A DNA stretch of 64,000 nucleotides from Massilia terrae (GTDB lineage: Bacteria; Pseudomonadota; Gammaproteobacteria; Burkholderiales; Burkholderiaceae_D), in NCBI RefSeq assembly GCF_024753145.1, contig NZ_JANUGU010000005.1:62001-126000 (forward strand). The letters are read 5' to 3'. The notes beneath the pieces were generated by a model that was not told the origin of the DNA, did no database searches, and saw only the letters and a list, made by a program, of their open reading frames with translations. The position numbers and the translations under genes are program-made. Positions 8,423 through 16,819 of this stretch are shown piece by piece. Position 1 is the stretch's first letter, and every line of letters starts with the position of its first letter.

Positions 8423-9637
8423 CTATTCCGGCGACCGTTCGGTCAGCCAGTACGCCAGCCCCATCACGCAGAAGGCCAGCCCGGCAGCCATCGCACCAGC
8501 CGCGCCATGCGTCGCGTACACCCATCCACCGAGCGACGATCCCGCCGCGCCGCCGGCGAAGAACAGCGCGAAGTAAATCCCGTTCAAGCGGCTGCGCACC
8601 TCGGCGCCCAACGCATAGATCGCACGCTGGCCGAGCACCAGGTTGGCCGCGACGCCCATGTCCAGCACGATCGACGCCGCCACCATCAGTACCAGCGACA
8701 CGGTCCGCGAGGCCGGCGCCAGCAGCGGCAGCACGAAGCCCGCGACGCCCAGCAGGAGCGCAACGCCGGTCGCGATGCGGGTGTGCCCGCTGTCGGCCAG
8801 GCGCCCCGCCACCGGCGACGCCACCGCGCCCGCCATGCCCACCAGCGCAAACAGCGCGATGCCGACCTGCGACAGGTGATATTGCGGCTGCTGCAGGATC
8901 ATCGGCGCGGTCGTCCAGAACAGGCTGAATGCACCGAACAGCGCGGCGTGGTAGGCCGAACGGCGGCGCAGCACCGGCGTCGTCGCGAACAGCGCCCACA
9001 AGGATTTGATCAGCTGCGGATAGCGCAGGCCGGCCGACGGCACGCGCTGCGGCAGCTTGTGGTGCAGGACGGCGGCCAGTCCGGCCAACGCGACAGCGGC
9101 GCCCGCGAACACGGCGTGCCAGCCGCCGTAGTCGGCGACCAGGCTGGCGAGCGGGCGCGAAATCATAATCCCCAGCAGCAGTCCGCTGACCACCTTGCCG
9201 ACGATCTCGCCGCGGCTCGCCTCCGGCGCCAGGTGGGCCGCGAACGGCACCAGCACCTGCGCCACCACGGCGCCCAGGCCGATGCCGAGCGCCGCCAGCA
9301 GGAAGGCCGTGGCCGAATGGGCCAGCGCGGCGACGGCCAGCGCGGCGGACGTGAACAGCACGCCGGTCACGATCATCCGGCGGTTCTCCAGCCGGTCACC
9401 CAGCGGCACGATGAACAGCAGGCCAATGCAGTACCCCACCTGCGTCAGCGTGACGACCAGCCCCGCCGCGCCGGGCGCGAGGCCGGTGGAAGCGCTGATC
9501 TGGCCGACCAGCGTCTGCGCGTAATACAGGTTGGCGACGATCATGCCGGCGGCGACGGCGAGCAGCATCACCATCCCCCTGGTGATGCCCGGCTGGGCTA
9601 CGGCCGCTGGGCGCGCGGCGGCGATGCATTGGGTCAT
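8423..9637 (-). CDS. MFS efflux transporter (12 TM)
   Basis: 404 residues from ATG 9637, preceded by GAGGAAG; the upstream extension of the frame is not coding. About twelve transmembrane helices are visible, with the MFS loop 2-3 motif in GDRLENRRMIVTG and a second-half repeat in AGRLADSGHTR. It resembles the YnfM/arabinose-efflux type of DHA1-family exporters. A LysR gene diverges from it with an operator-like palindrome in the spacer, the usual arrangement for an inducible exporter. Substrate not deducible. Confidence 0.87.
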   Translation of the reverse strand: MTQCIAAARPAAVAQPGITRGMVMLLAVAAGMIVANLYYAQTLVGQISASTGLAPGAAGLVVTLTQVGYCIGLLFIVPLGDRLENRRMIVTGVLFTSAALAVAALAHSATAFLLAALGIGLGAVVAQVLVPFAAHLAPEASRGEIVGKVVSGLLLGIMISRPLASLVADYGGWHAVFAGAAVALAGLAAVLHHKLPQRVPSAGLRYPQLIKSLWALFATTPVLRRRSAYHAALFGAFSLFWTTAPMILQQPQYHLSQVGIALFALVGMAGAVASPVAGRLADSGHTRIATGVALLLGVAGFVLPLLAPASRTVSLVLMVAASIVLDMGVAANLVLGQRAIYALGAEVRSRLNGIYFALFFAGGAAGSSLGGWVYATHGAAGAMAAGLAFCVMGLAYWLTERSPE

Positions 9638-9719
9638 GATTTCTTCCTCATTGGTTGACGACAGGACCAGTCTATTGGAATCGCGATAGCAAATAATCAG
9701 CCAAAGTCGGATAATAGAA

Positions 9720-9734
9720 TTCACTTTATGTGAA
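9720..9734. promoter_or_regulatory. LysR-type operator (T-N11-A)
   Basis: TTCAC-TTTAT-GTGAA is a perfect inverted repeat of the LysR T-N11-A kind, 12 bases before the LysR start at 9747 and in the spacer shared with the MFS gene. It is probably the autoregulatory recognition site. Confidence 0.55.
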
Positions 9735-9746
9735 CAAAGGATGCCG

Positions 9747-10655
9747 ATGGACCGCCTGCGCGCCATGACCGTCTTCGCCCGCGTCGTCGAAGCGCGAAGC
9801 TTCTCGAAGGCGGCCGAGACCCTCAACCTGCCCCGCTCGGCCGTGACCGCGACCGTGCAGCGCCTCGAATCGCACCTGCACACCAAGCTGCTGCAGCGGA
9901 CCACGCGCCGCGTGTCGCCCACGCCCGAGGGCGAGGAATACTACCGGCGCTGCGTCGAGATCATGGCGGCGGTGGACAGCGCCGACGAAACGCTGCGCGA
10001 GCTGGGAACGCAGCAGCCGCGCGGACTCCTGCGCGTGGACATGCCGGGCGCGCTCGCGCGCAATGTGGTGCTGCCGCGGCTGGGCGAGTTCCGCCAGGCC
10101 TATCCGAAGATCGAACTCATGGTCAGCATCACCAACCGCGTGGCCGACCTCGCGCAGGAAGGCATCGATTGCGCGCTGCGCGTCGGCCAGCTGCAGGACT
10201 CGACGCTGGTCGGCCGCCGGATCGGCGAGATGCGCTTCGTCACCTGCGCCGCGCCGGACTACCTGGCCCGGCGCGGCACGCCGCGCGGCATCGCGGACCT
10301 GGCGGACCATGACCTGGTGGTCTATTTTTCGGGCCGGACCGGGCGGCCGCTGGACTGGGATTTCGTCGTAGGAAAAGAAGTCGTGAAGATCGATGCCAAG
10401 GGCACGGTCGGCGTCAACGATGCGGACGCCAACGTGCTGTGCGGCCTGGCCGGCTGCGGGCTGGTGCAGGCGGGCGCTTACCAGGTCAGGGACCACCTGG
10501 CGCAAGGCCGGCTGGTGGAAGTGCTGGCGCAGTGGCGCCCTACCCCGATGCCGGTCTCGCTGATGTATCGCGACAGCCGGCTGGGGGCGCCCAAGGTGCG
10601 CGCGTTTGCGGAATGGGTGGCAGGCTTGTTCGCGGCGGATCCGGACTTGCGCTGA
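9747..10655 (+). CDS. LysR-family regulator divergent from MFS exporter
   Basis: 302 residues. N-terminal winged helix (MTVFARVVEARSFSKAAETLNLPRSAVTATVQRLESHL) and a LysR effector-binding domain (about 90-295). The start at 9747 is chosen over an in-frame ATG at 9741 because AAAGG ends at 9740, giving six-base spacing only to the later ATG. The sequence is of the CrgA/DmlR-like subgroup (LLRVDMPGALARNVVLPRL). It probably controls the divergent exporter. Confidence 0.88.
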   Translation: MDRLRAMTVFARVVEARSFSKAAETLNLPRSAVTATVQRLESHLHTKLLQRTTRRVSPTPEGEEYYRRCVEIMAAVDSADETLRELGTQQPRGLLRVDMPGALARNVVLPRLGEFRQAYPKIELMVSITNRVADLAQEGIDCALRVGQLQDSTLVGRRIGEMRFVTCAAPDYLARRGTPRGIADLADHDLVVYFSGRTGRPLDWDFVVGKEVVKIDAKGTVGVNDADANVLCGLAGCGLVQAGAYQVRDHLAQGRLVEVLAQWRPTPMPVSLMYRDSRLGAPKVRAFAEWVAGLFAADPDLR

Positions 10656-10740
10656 ACGCCGCGCAGCTCATCAACGGCGCGCCACCAAAACGCGGCGCGC
10701 GTTAGGCTGGCAGTTTGTCCAGCAACTGCTGCCGCCATCG

Positions 10741-12915
10741 ATGATGCCATCGCCTCGTATCATTCTTGTTCTCTGCGTTTTCCTGTCCACCTTCGCGCGT
10801 GCCGATGAGGGCCAGCGCAAGCCGGTCGGACTGCCTTCCGGCGGCCAGCTCGATGCGCAGCGCGTGATCGCCGAGCGCTACGGCAGCGCGCCCGCCAAGG
10901 CCAGTCTGCCGGAGGAGAAGGTCAAGCTGCCGGAAGGCGGCATCACGACCGTCATCTTCGACGGCGAACGAAAACGGGACGCGGCGCCCGTCACCTTCGG
11001 CCAGGTATTCACGCGCGGCGACCTGAAACCATCGGATGGACTGGCGGGCAAGCTGGCGGACGGCGCCACTGTGCCACTGCAGGTCGACGTCAAGGCGCAC
11101 CATGCCGACGGATCCGTGCGGCACGCCGTCATCTCCGCGATCCTGCCGCAGTCTTCGGGTCCGCTGGCGATGGCGCTGGTGAAGACGGCGCGCGTTGCGG
11201 GCCATGACGACACGACGCCCGCAGCCTTGCTGGCGAAAGGCTTCAGCGCGACGGTGACGGCGGTGATCGACGGCCGCTCGTACAGCGCATCGGCGGACAA
11301 GCTGCTGGCGCAGGCGAAGCCGCATGCGTGGCTGTCCGGCCCGATCGTGCACGAATGGCTGGTCGACGCGCCGCTGCGCGCTGGTGACGGCGCGGCCCAT
11401 CCGCATCTGGCTGCGCGCTTCGCGATCCGCTGGTACCCGGCTGCGCAAAAGGCGCGTGTCGACGTCGCGGTCGAGAATGACTGGGCCTACGAGCCTGCGC
11501 CGCGCAACTTCACCTACGACGCCACGGTCACCGTCGGCGGTGCGCGGGTGTACGCCAAAACCGGGCTCACGCATTTCCATCACGCGCGCTGGCGCAAGGT
11601 GTTCTGGTGGGGTGGCGAGCCGGACGTGCGCGTGCGTCACGATGCCGCCTACCTGATCGCGACGCGCGCCCTGCCCAACTATGACCGCTCCGTGATGGTG
11701 AAGCAGTCGAGCCTGCGCGCATTCGAAGCCAACTGGAAGGGCGACCGGATCGAGCCGATGGGATCGGGTCTGGCGGCGGCAGAGATGCCGACGACCGGCG
11801 GTCGGCCCGACATCGGCCTGCTGCCCGCGTGGGCGGCGATGTACCTGCTGTCGATGGACCGCCACGCGCAGCAGATGACGCTCGGGACGGCCGACCTGGC
11901 CGGCAGCTGGTCGATGCACTACCGCGACCGCGGCACCGGCCGTCCGGTCAGCGTCATCGATCATCCCTACATGACGGTGCTGGGGCAAGCGAGCGACACC
12001 TTCAATCCCGCCACCGGCAAGCGCGAAGCCTTTCCCGCCTGCGCGGGTCCCCAGGCATGCGACACGCCGTTCCACGCCGACGTCGCCCACCAGCCCGCGT
12101 TCGCCTACCTGCCCTACCTTGTCACCGGCGACTACTACTATCTGGAGGAGCTGCAGTTCTGGGCAATGTTCGACGCCTTCTATTCAAATCCCGGCTATCG
12201 TGAATACGCGAAGGGCCTGATGAAAGCCGACGAGGTGCGCGCGCAGGCCTGGGGTTTGCGCACGCTCGCGGAAGCTGCCTACATCACGCCGGACGACGAT
12301 CCGCTCAAGCCGCAATTCAAACGCATCGTCGAGGCCAATCTCGATTGGTACAACGCCGCGTATGCGAACAACCCGCGCGCGAATGCGCTGGGAGCGCTGG
12401 TGAACGGGCACGCGCTGTCCTACTTCGACCAGACCGGGGTCGCGCCGTGGCAGGACGATTTGTTCACGTCGGCGGTTGGGCATGCGTGGGAGCTCGGCTT
12501 CGACAAGGCCAGGCCGCTGCTGGCGTGGAAGGCGCGCTTCCCGATTGCACGCATGACCGGTCCCGGCGCATGCTGGGTCGATGGAGCGATCTATGCGCTG
12601 AAAGTGCGAGACAGCGCGAACGGCGCGTACTACGGCGATATCGGCCAGGCGTGGCGCGCGAGCCGCAAGCCGGGGCTGGACGGACTGGCATGCGGCGGAG
12701 GGGAGATGGCGGCGGTGCTGAAGCTGAAAGCGGGAGAGATGACTGGCTACTCCTCGTCGGAGACCGGTTTCCCGTCCAATATGCAGCCGGCGCTGGCATA
12801 TGCGGCGGATGTGGCCGGCGAGGCGGGGGAGAAAGCGTGGAAGGTGTTCATGGCGCGCAGCGTGAAGCCGGATTATGGCGACGGTCCGCAGTTCGCCATC
12901 GTGCCACGCGAATAG
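10741..12915 (+). CDS. Large secreted protein of unknown function
   Basis: 724 residues from ATG 10741 (second ATG at 10744). Residues 1-22 form a signal peptide (IILVLCVFLSTFARADE). Residues about 80-330 look beta-rich (repeated VTVGGARVYAKTG-like strands; PVTFGQVFTRGDL; ADGSVRHAVISAILP), reminiscent of the RIFT-barrel N-terminal part of exo-polysaccharide lyase-like proteins. The C-terminal half (about 400-720) is rich in paired helices with aromatic residues (YYYLEELQFWAMFDAFY; AQAWGLRTLAEAAY; WVDGAIYALKV), suggesting an alpha/alpha toroid. Together these hint at a periplasmic polysaccharide-acting enzyme, but I do not recognise a named family and no catalytic residue can be assigned. Monocistronic. 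Confidence 0.72.
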   Translation: MMPSPRIILVLCVFLSTFARADEGQRKPVGLPSGGQLDAQRVIAERYGSAPAKASLPEEKVKLPEGGITTVIFDGERKRDAAPVTFGQVFTRGDLKPSDGLAGKLADGATVPLQVDVKAHHADGSVRHAVISAILPQSSGPLAMALVKTARVAGHDDTTPAALLAKGFSATVTAVIDGRSYSASADKLLAQAKPHAWLSGPIVHEWLVDAPLRAGDGAAHPHLAARFAIRWYPAAQKARVDVAVENDWAYEPAPRNFTYDATVTVGGARVYAKTGLTHFHHARWRKVFWWGGEPDVRVRHDAAYLIATRALPNYDRSVMVKQSSLRAFEANWKGDRIEPMGSGLAAAEMPTTGGRPDIGLLPAWAAMYLLSMDRHAQQMTLGTADLAGSWSMHYRDRGTGRPVSVIDHPYMTVLGQASDTFNPATGKREAFPACAGPQACDTPFHADVAHQPAFAYLPYLVTGDYYYLEELQFWAMFDAFYSNPGYREYAKGLMKADEVRAQAWGLRTLAEAAYITPDDDPLKPQFKRIVEANLDWYNAAYANNPRANALGALVNGHALSYFDQTGVAPWQDDLFTSAVGHAWELGFDKARPLLAWKARFPIARMTGPGACWVDGAIYALKVRDSANGAYYGDIGQAWRASRKPGLDGLACGGGEMAAVLKLKAGEMTGYSSSETGFPSNMQPALAYAADVAGEAGEKAWKVFMARSVKPDYGDGPQFAIVPRE

Positions 12916-12935
12916 CTTAGCCGCGCCCACAAACA

Positions 12936-12966
12936 CCGTCGTCCCCGTGAAGGCGGGAACCCATGG
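12936..12966. repeat. REP-like palindrome, single
   Basis: CCGTCGTCCCC-type arm, GTGAAG centre and GCGGGAACCCATG tail: one half of the REPIN-type element, 45 bases before a complete pair. It lies in the spacer between the secreted protein and puuD stops. Confidence 0.6.
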
Positions 12967-13010
12967 AGCGGACGCGCAGCAGCACACTCGACTCCCTTCC
13001 ATGCCCAAAA

Positions 13011-13093
13011 CCGTCGTCCCGGCGAAGGCCGGGACCCATGCTGAGTGTGCGGCTACGCGGCTTGTCTATGGCCCCCCCTTCGCGGGGACGAGG
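13011..13093. repeat. REPIN-like element (two inverted REPs)
   Basis: Two palindromic REP units in opposite orientation enclose a short variable middle. The left unit begins CCGTCGTCCCGGCGAAGGCC and the right ends CCTTCGCGGGGACGAGG; CCCATGCTGAG follows the left unit. Same architecture as the elements at 21377, 27261, 48473 and 57232. Confidence 0.7.
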
Positions 13094-13112
13094 GTTCAGC
13101 TTTTAGTGCGCG

Positions 13113-14339
13113 TCATTTTCCCGTCTTCGCCCCACCCTCAAACCACGCCGCCACCTGCGCCCGTTCCGCATCCGTCATATTGGTCAGGTTCCCGAGCGGC
13201 ATAGCCTTCAGCTGCACCGCCTGCTGATAGATGCGCGCCGCATTCTGGCTGATCCCCTGCGCGTTATCCAGCACCACGCCCGAAGGCGCGGTCGAAAATC
13301 CCGGCTGCGTCGGATGCGCCGCATGGCATGCCACGCAGCGCTGCGCGACGATCGCCTGCACCTGCGCGAATTGCGCAGCCGGATCAGCCCTTTGCGCAAT
13401 CGCCGCCGGCCGCGGCGGCGCGATCGCGATGGCCAGCGCCAGCAGCAGCGCCACGCCAGCGATCGGATAACGCCACTCGATCCGTCCCTTGTGCTTCAGG
13501 TTGAAGAAGTGCCGGATCAGCACACCAGCCGCCATGATCACCGCCAGCACCGCCCACGCATGCTCGTTCCGGTAGGTCATCGCGTAGTGGTTGCTGATCA
13601 TGATGAACAGGACCGGCAGCGTGAAGTAGTTGTTATGGACGCTGCGCTGCTTGCCGCGCAGGCCATGGACAGGGTCCGGCTCCTGCCCCGCGATCATCGC
13701 ATTCACCATCTTGCGCTGGCCCGGGATGATCACCATCGCCACGTTGGCCACCATGATGGTGCCGATCATCGCGCCCACCTGGATATAGGCTGCGCGGCCC
13801 GACAGCAAATGCGTCAGCACGTAGGCCGCCCCGCTCAACAGCGCCCACATCACCACGCCGAACGCAATATCGTGCTTGCCGAGCTTCGAGCGGCACAAAA
13901 GGTCATACACGACCCAGGCCACCACCAGGCTCCCGATGCCGATGCCCACCGCCTGCCAGCTCGCCAGGTCGGCCACCGAGCGGTCCACCATCATCGCCTG
14001 CGCGTTAAAGAAGTAGACGATAGTGAGCAGCGCGACGCCCGACAGCCAGGTCGAATACGCCTCCCACTTAAACCAGTGCAGCTCCTTGGGCAGCTGCGCC
14101 GGCGCGACGAGGTACTTCTGCGGGTTGTAGAAGCCGCCGCCATGCACCGCCCACAGCTCGCCCGCCACGCCCTTGTTGGCCAGCTCCGATCCCGGCGCCG
14201 GCGCGCGCAGCGAATTGTCGAGCCAGACGAAGTAGAACGACGCGCCGATCCACGCAATGCCCGTGATGATGTGCAGCCAGCGCACGAGCAGGTTGAGCCA
14301 TTCGAGCCCGTAGGGGACCAGGTATCCAAATACTTCCAT
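13113..14339 (-). CDS. puuD: Urate hydroxylase PuuD (membrane, C-terminal cytochrome c)
   Basis: 408 residues. An N-terminal multi-helix membrane domain (about eight or nine helices; WLHIITGIAWIGASFYFVWLD) is fused to a C-terminal cytochrome c with CVACH (Cys335, Cys338, His339) and a likely axial Met at 380 in KAMPLGN. This is the PuuD architecture, in which urate is oxidised to 5-hydroxyisourate with electrons passed to the respiratory chain instead of making hydrogen peroxide. No transthyretin-like hydrolase or OHCU decarboxylase gene is adjacent in this window. A LysR gene diverges from it across a spacer carrying a T-N11-A palindrome. Confidence 0.9.
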   Translation of the reverse strand: MEVFGYLVPYGLEWLNLLVRWLHIITGIAWIGASFYFVWLDNSLRAPAPGSELANKGVAGELWAVHGGGFYNPQKYLVAPAQLPKELHWFKWEAYSTWLSGVALLTIVYFFNAQAMMVDRSVADLASWQAVGIGIGSLVVAWVVYDLLCRSKLGKHDIAFGVVMWALLSGAAYVLTHLLSGRAAYIQVGAMIGTIMVANVAMVIIPGQRKMVNAMIAGQEPDPVHGLRGKQRSVHNNYFTLPVLFIMISNHYAMTYRNEHAWAVLAVIMAAGVLIRHFFNLKHKGRIEWRYPIAGVALLLALAIAIAPPRPAAIAQRADPAAQFAQVQAIVAQRCVACHAAHPTQPGFSTAPSGVVLDNAQGISQNAARIYQQAVQLKAMPLGNLTNMTDAERAQVAAWFEGGAKTGK

Positions 14340-14412
14340 GCGCGCTTCCTCGTTGCTGAATTATTGGACGATAAACCGATTTCAATTTCTGCAACATGAA
14401 AAATACCGTATA

Positions 14413-14427
14413 TTCGACATACTCGAA
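14413..14427. promoter_or_regulatory. LysR-type operator between puuD and lysR
   Basis: TTCGA-CATAC-TCGAA is a perfect 5-base-arm inverted repeat of T-N11-A form, 16 bases before the LysR start, in a markedly AT-rich spacer (14340-14442) between divergent genes. Confidence 0.55.
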
Positions 14428-14442
14428 AAATTATATATACGA

Positions 14443-15381
14443 ATGGCCAACCTGCCCCGCAACCTCGACCTGCACCTGATCCGCATCCTCTACCTGCTGC
14501 TGGTCGAGAAGAACGTGTCGCGGGTTGCCCTCAAGCTGAACCAGCCGCAGCCCTCGATTTCGGCGTCGTTGCGCAAGCTGCGCGAGCTGACCGGCGATCC
14601 GCTTCTGGTGCGCGGCGCGCGCGGCATGGTGCCGACCGAGCATGGCGAAAGCCTGCTCAAGCCGGCCAAGCGCATCCTCGACGAGGCCGAGAGCCTGTTT
14701 GTGAAAAAGACGCCGTTCGTGCCCGAGCAGGCCGCGCGCACCTTCCGCATCGCCGCGCCGGACTACCTCGACACGCAGTTCCTGCCCGGCGTCGTCGCGG
14801 CGCTGCGGCGCGGCTCGCCCAACAGCCGCGTGGCGATCCACAGCCTGGGCGCCGGCACCGACTACCTGCGCATGCTGTCCGACGGCGAGATGGACCTGGT
14901 GATCGCCAACTGGGACGAGCCGCCGCCGCACCTGCACATATCCAAGCTGTTCGAGGACCCGATCGTGTGCGCGATGCGCGCCGACAGCCCCTACGCGCGC
15001 CGCACCAGCACCGACGGGATGACCGTGGAGGACTACCTGAACCTGCCGCACGTGGCGCCGTCGCAGATGGTGCCCGGCTACCAGGGCGTGATCGACACCT
15101 TCCTCGACCGCCACGGCATGCAGCGCCGCGTCGCGGTGGAGTCGCCTTACTTCGGCCTGATCCCCTACATGCTGACCCAGAGCGACCTGGCGCTGACCAC
15201 CGGCCGCCAGTTCCTGCGCTTCTACGAGAAGACGCTGCCGCTCAAGATCTTCGAGGTGCCGATCAAATTCCCGCCGATGCGCTTCTACCAGCTGTGGCAC
15301 GAACGCGTGCACCAGTCGCCGGAACACAAATGGCTGCGCGACCAGATCAGCGCCGCCGCGCGCGCCCTCGCACCACGCTGA
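14443..15381 (+). CDS. LysR-family regulator next to puuD
   Basis: 312 residues from ATG 14443 (MANLPRNLDLHLIRIL); upstream in-frame codons lie in the AT-rich promoter region. The wHTH is KNVSRVALKLNQPQPSISASLRKLREL, followed by the LysR effector domain, with sequence character of the NodD/NahR/LeuO-like subgroup (D-P-L-L-V-R-G). Divergent from the urate hydroxylase gene, so it is a candidate regulator of urate catabolism. The ribosome site is weak. Its 3' end precedes the amtB regulatory region. Confidence 0.85.
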   Translation: MANLPRNLDLHLIRILYLLLVEKNVSRVALKLNQPQPSISASLRKLRELTGDPLLVRGARGMVPTEHGESLLKPAKRILDEAESLFVKKTPFVPEQAARTFRIAAPDYLDTQFLPGVVAALRRGSPNSRVAIHSLGAGTDYLRMLSDGEMDLVIANWDEPPPHLHISKLFEDPIVCAMRADSPYARRTSTDGMTVEDYLNLPHVAPSQMVPGYQGVIDTFLDRHGMQRRVAVESPYFGLIPYMLTQSDLALTTGRQFLRFYEKTLPLKIFEVPIKFPPMRFYQLWHERVHQSPEHKWLRDQISAAARALAPR

Positions 15382-15414
15382 CGCACCAACGCCGCCCAAC
15401 CGTGCAGCACATCC

Positions 15415-15429
15415 GCACCGAATCGGTGC
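15415..15429. promoter_or_regulatory. NtrC-binding site upstream of amtB
   Basis: GCACC-GAATC-GGTGC matches the NtrC operator (GCACY-N5-RGTGC) perfectly and is followed by an A, giving the full right half GGTGCA. A weaker second copy starts at 15434 (TGCACC, N5, AGCGC). They lie about 110 bases upstream of the predicted transcription start, a normal enhancer distance for NtrC. Confidence 0.75.
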
Positions 15430-15504
15430 ATGCTGCACCTTTGCAGCGCGCCGCACTTCCTTGATGCACGCCGCGAGATTCAGCACAGTGCGAGCGCACC
15501 GCCG

Positions 15505-15520
15505 TGGCACGCTTCTTGCA
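15505..15520 (+). promoter_or_regulatory. Sigma-54 promoter of amtB
   Basis: TGGCACG-CTTC-TTGCA matches the RpoN -24/-12 consensus exactly, with GG and GC separated by ten bases. Transcription would start near 15531, about 28 bases before the amtB ATG at 15559. With the NtrC site upstream this predicts induction under nitrogen limitation. Confidence 0.88.
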
Positions 15521-15558
15521 CTGTTTTGTGCACCTCATCAGTCACAGACAGCACCATA

Positions 15559-16761
15559 ATGGACGCATACAAAACCGGCTCGGACGCCCTGTTCATCCTG
15601 CTCGGCGGGATCATGATCCTCGCGATGCACGCGGGATTCGCCTTCCTCGAACTTGGCACCGTGCGCAAGAAGAACCAGGTCAACGCCCTGGTCAAAATCC
15701 TCGCCGACTTCGCCATCTCCACCATCGCCTACTTCTTCGTCGGCTACGCCATCGCCTACGGCATCAACTTCCTCGGCAGTACCGACACCATGGTCGCGAA
15801 GAACGGCTATGAGCTGGTCAAGTTCTTCTTCCTGCTGACCTTCGCGGCCGCGATTCCCGCCATCATCTCGGGCGGCATCGCCGAGCGCGCGCGCTTCTAC
15901 CCGCAGATGGCGGCGACCGCGCTGCTGGTCGGGCTGGTGTATCCGTTCTTCGAAGGGATCGCGTGGAACCACCGCTTCGGCATCCAGGACTGGCTGCTGC
16001 ACGCCTTCGGCGCCGAGTTCCACGACTTCGCCGGCTCGGTGGTGGTGCACGCCGTCGGTGGCTGGGCGGCGCTGCCGGCCGTGCTGCTGCTGGGCGCGCG
16101 CCGCGGGCGCTACACCAAGGAAGGCCGCGTCGCCGCGCATCCGCCGTCGAACATCCCCTTCCTCGCGCTGGGCGCATGGATCCTGACAGTCGGCTGGTTC
16201 GGCTTCAACGTGATGAGCGCGCAGACGCTCGACAAGATGAACGGCCTGGTGGCGGTCAATTCGCTGATGGCCCTCGTCGGCGGCACCCTGATCGCGCTGG
16301 TGATGGGTAAAAACGACCCGGGCTTCGCCTACAACGGCCCGCTGGCCGGACTGGTTGCGGTCTGCGCAGGTTCGGACCTGATGCATCCGCTGGGCGCGCT
16401 GATCACCGGCGCCGTCGCCGGCGCTATTTTCGTGGTCATGTTCACGCAGGCGCAGAACAAGTGGAAGATCGACGACGTGCTCGGTGTGTGGCCGCTGCAC
16501 GGCCTGTGCGGCGCCTGGGGCGGCATCGCTGCGGGCATCTTCGGCTCGCGCACGCTGGGTGGCCTGGGCGGCGTGTCGCTGTGGTCGCAGCTGATCGGCA
16601 CCTTGCTCGGCATCGTCATCGCGGCGGCCGGCAGCGCCATCGTCTACGGCGTGCTGAAGAAATTCATCGGCCTGCGCCTGGACGCCGAGCAGGAATTCGA
16701 TGGCGCCGACCTGTCGATCCACAAGATCACGGCGACGCCGGAGCGCGAGACCAGCTTCTAA
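15559..16761 (+). CDS. amtB: Ammonium transporter, Amt family
   Basis: 400 residues with about eleven transmembrane segments. Amt hallmarks include FILLGGIMILAMHAGFAFLELG, the first pore His in VVVHAVGGWAALP and the second in LHGLCGAWGG, and the FEGIAWNHRFG loop. Amt proteins move ammonium/ammonia inward and are normally gated by a PII protein (GlnK). No glnK gene is adjacent here. The start at 15559 (MDAYKTGSDALF) follows directly from the sigma-54 promoter; there is no obvious cleaved signal peptide. The convergent gene downstream is separated by a REP-type hairpin. Confidence 0.93.
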   Translation: MDAYKTGSDALFILLGGIMILAMHAGFAFLELGTVRKKNQVNALVKILADFAISTIAYFFVGYAIAYGINFLGSTDTMVAKNGYELVKFFFLLTFAAAIPAIISGGIAERARFYPQMAATALLVGLVYPFFEGIAWNHRFGIQDWLLHAFGAEFHDFAGSVVVHAVGGWAALPAVLLLGARRGRYTKEGRVAAHPPSNIPFLALGAWILTVGWFGFNVMSAQTLDKMNGLVAVNSLMALVGGTLIALVMGKNDPGFAYNGPLAGLVAVCAGSDLMHPLGALITGAVAGAIFVVMFTQAQNKWKIDDVLGVWPLHGLCGAWGGIAAGIFGSRTLGGLGGVSLWSQLIGTLLGIVIAAAGSAIVYGVLKKFIGLRLDAEQEFDGADLSIHKITATPERETSF

Positions 16762-16783
16762 AACCGCCCTCCATATCCTTCAA

Positions 16784-16810
16784 ACGTTGTCCCGGCGGAG
16801 GCCGGGACGT
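16784..16810. terminator. REP-like hairpin between convergent genes
   Basis: GTCCCGGC / GCCGGGAC arms (16789-16796 and 16801-16808) with loop GGAG, flanked by ACGTT and GT, in the 58-base spacer between the convergent amtB and aldolase stops. A single REP unit likely serving as a bidirectional hairpin. Confidence 0.6.
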
Positions 16811-16819
16811 TTCTGAGGG

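Noticed and set aside
12936-13093. Regularly repeated palindromes that could be mistaken for a CRISPR array
   Set aside because: Units are inverted, not direct, spacers are unequal, and copies are dispersed across the window. They fit REP/REPIN elements.
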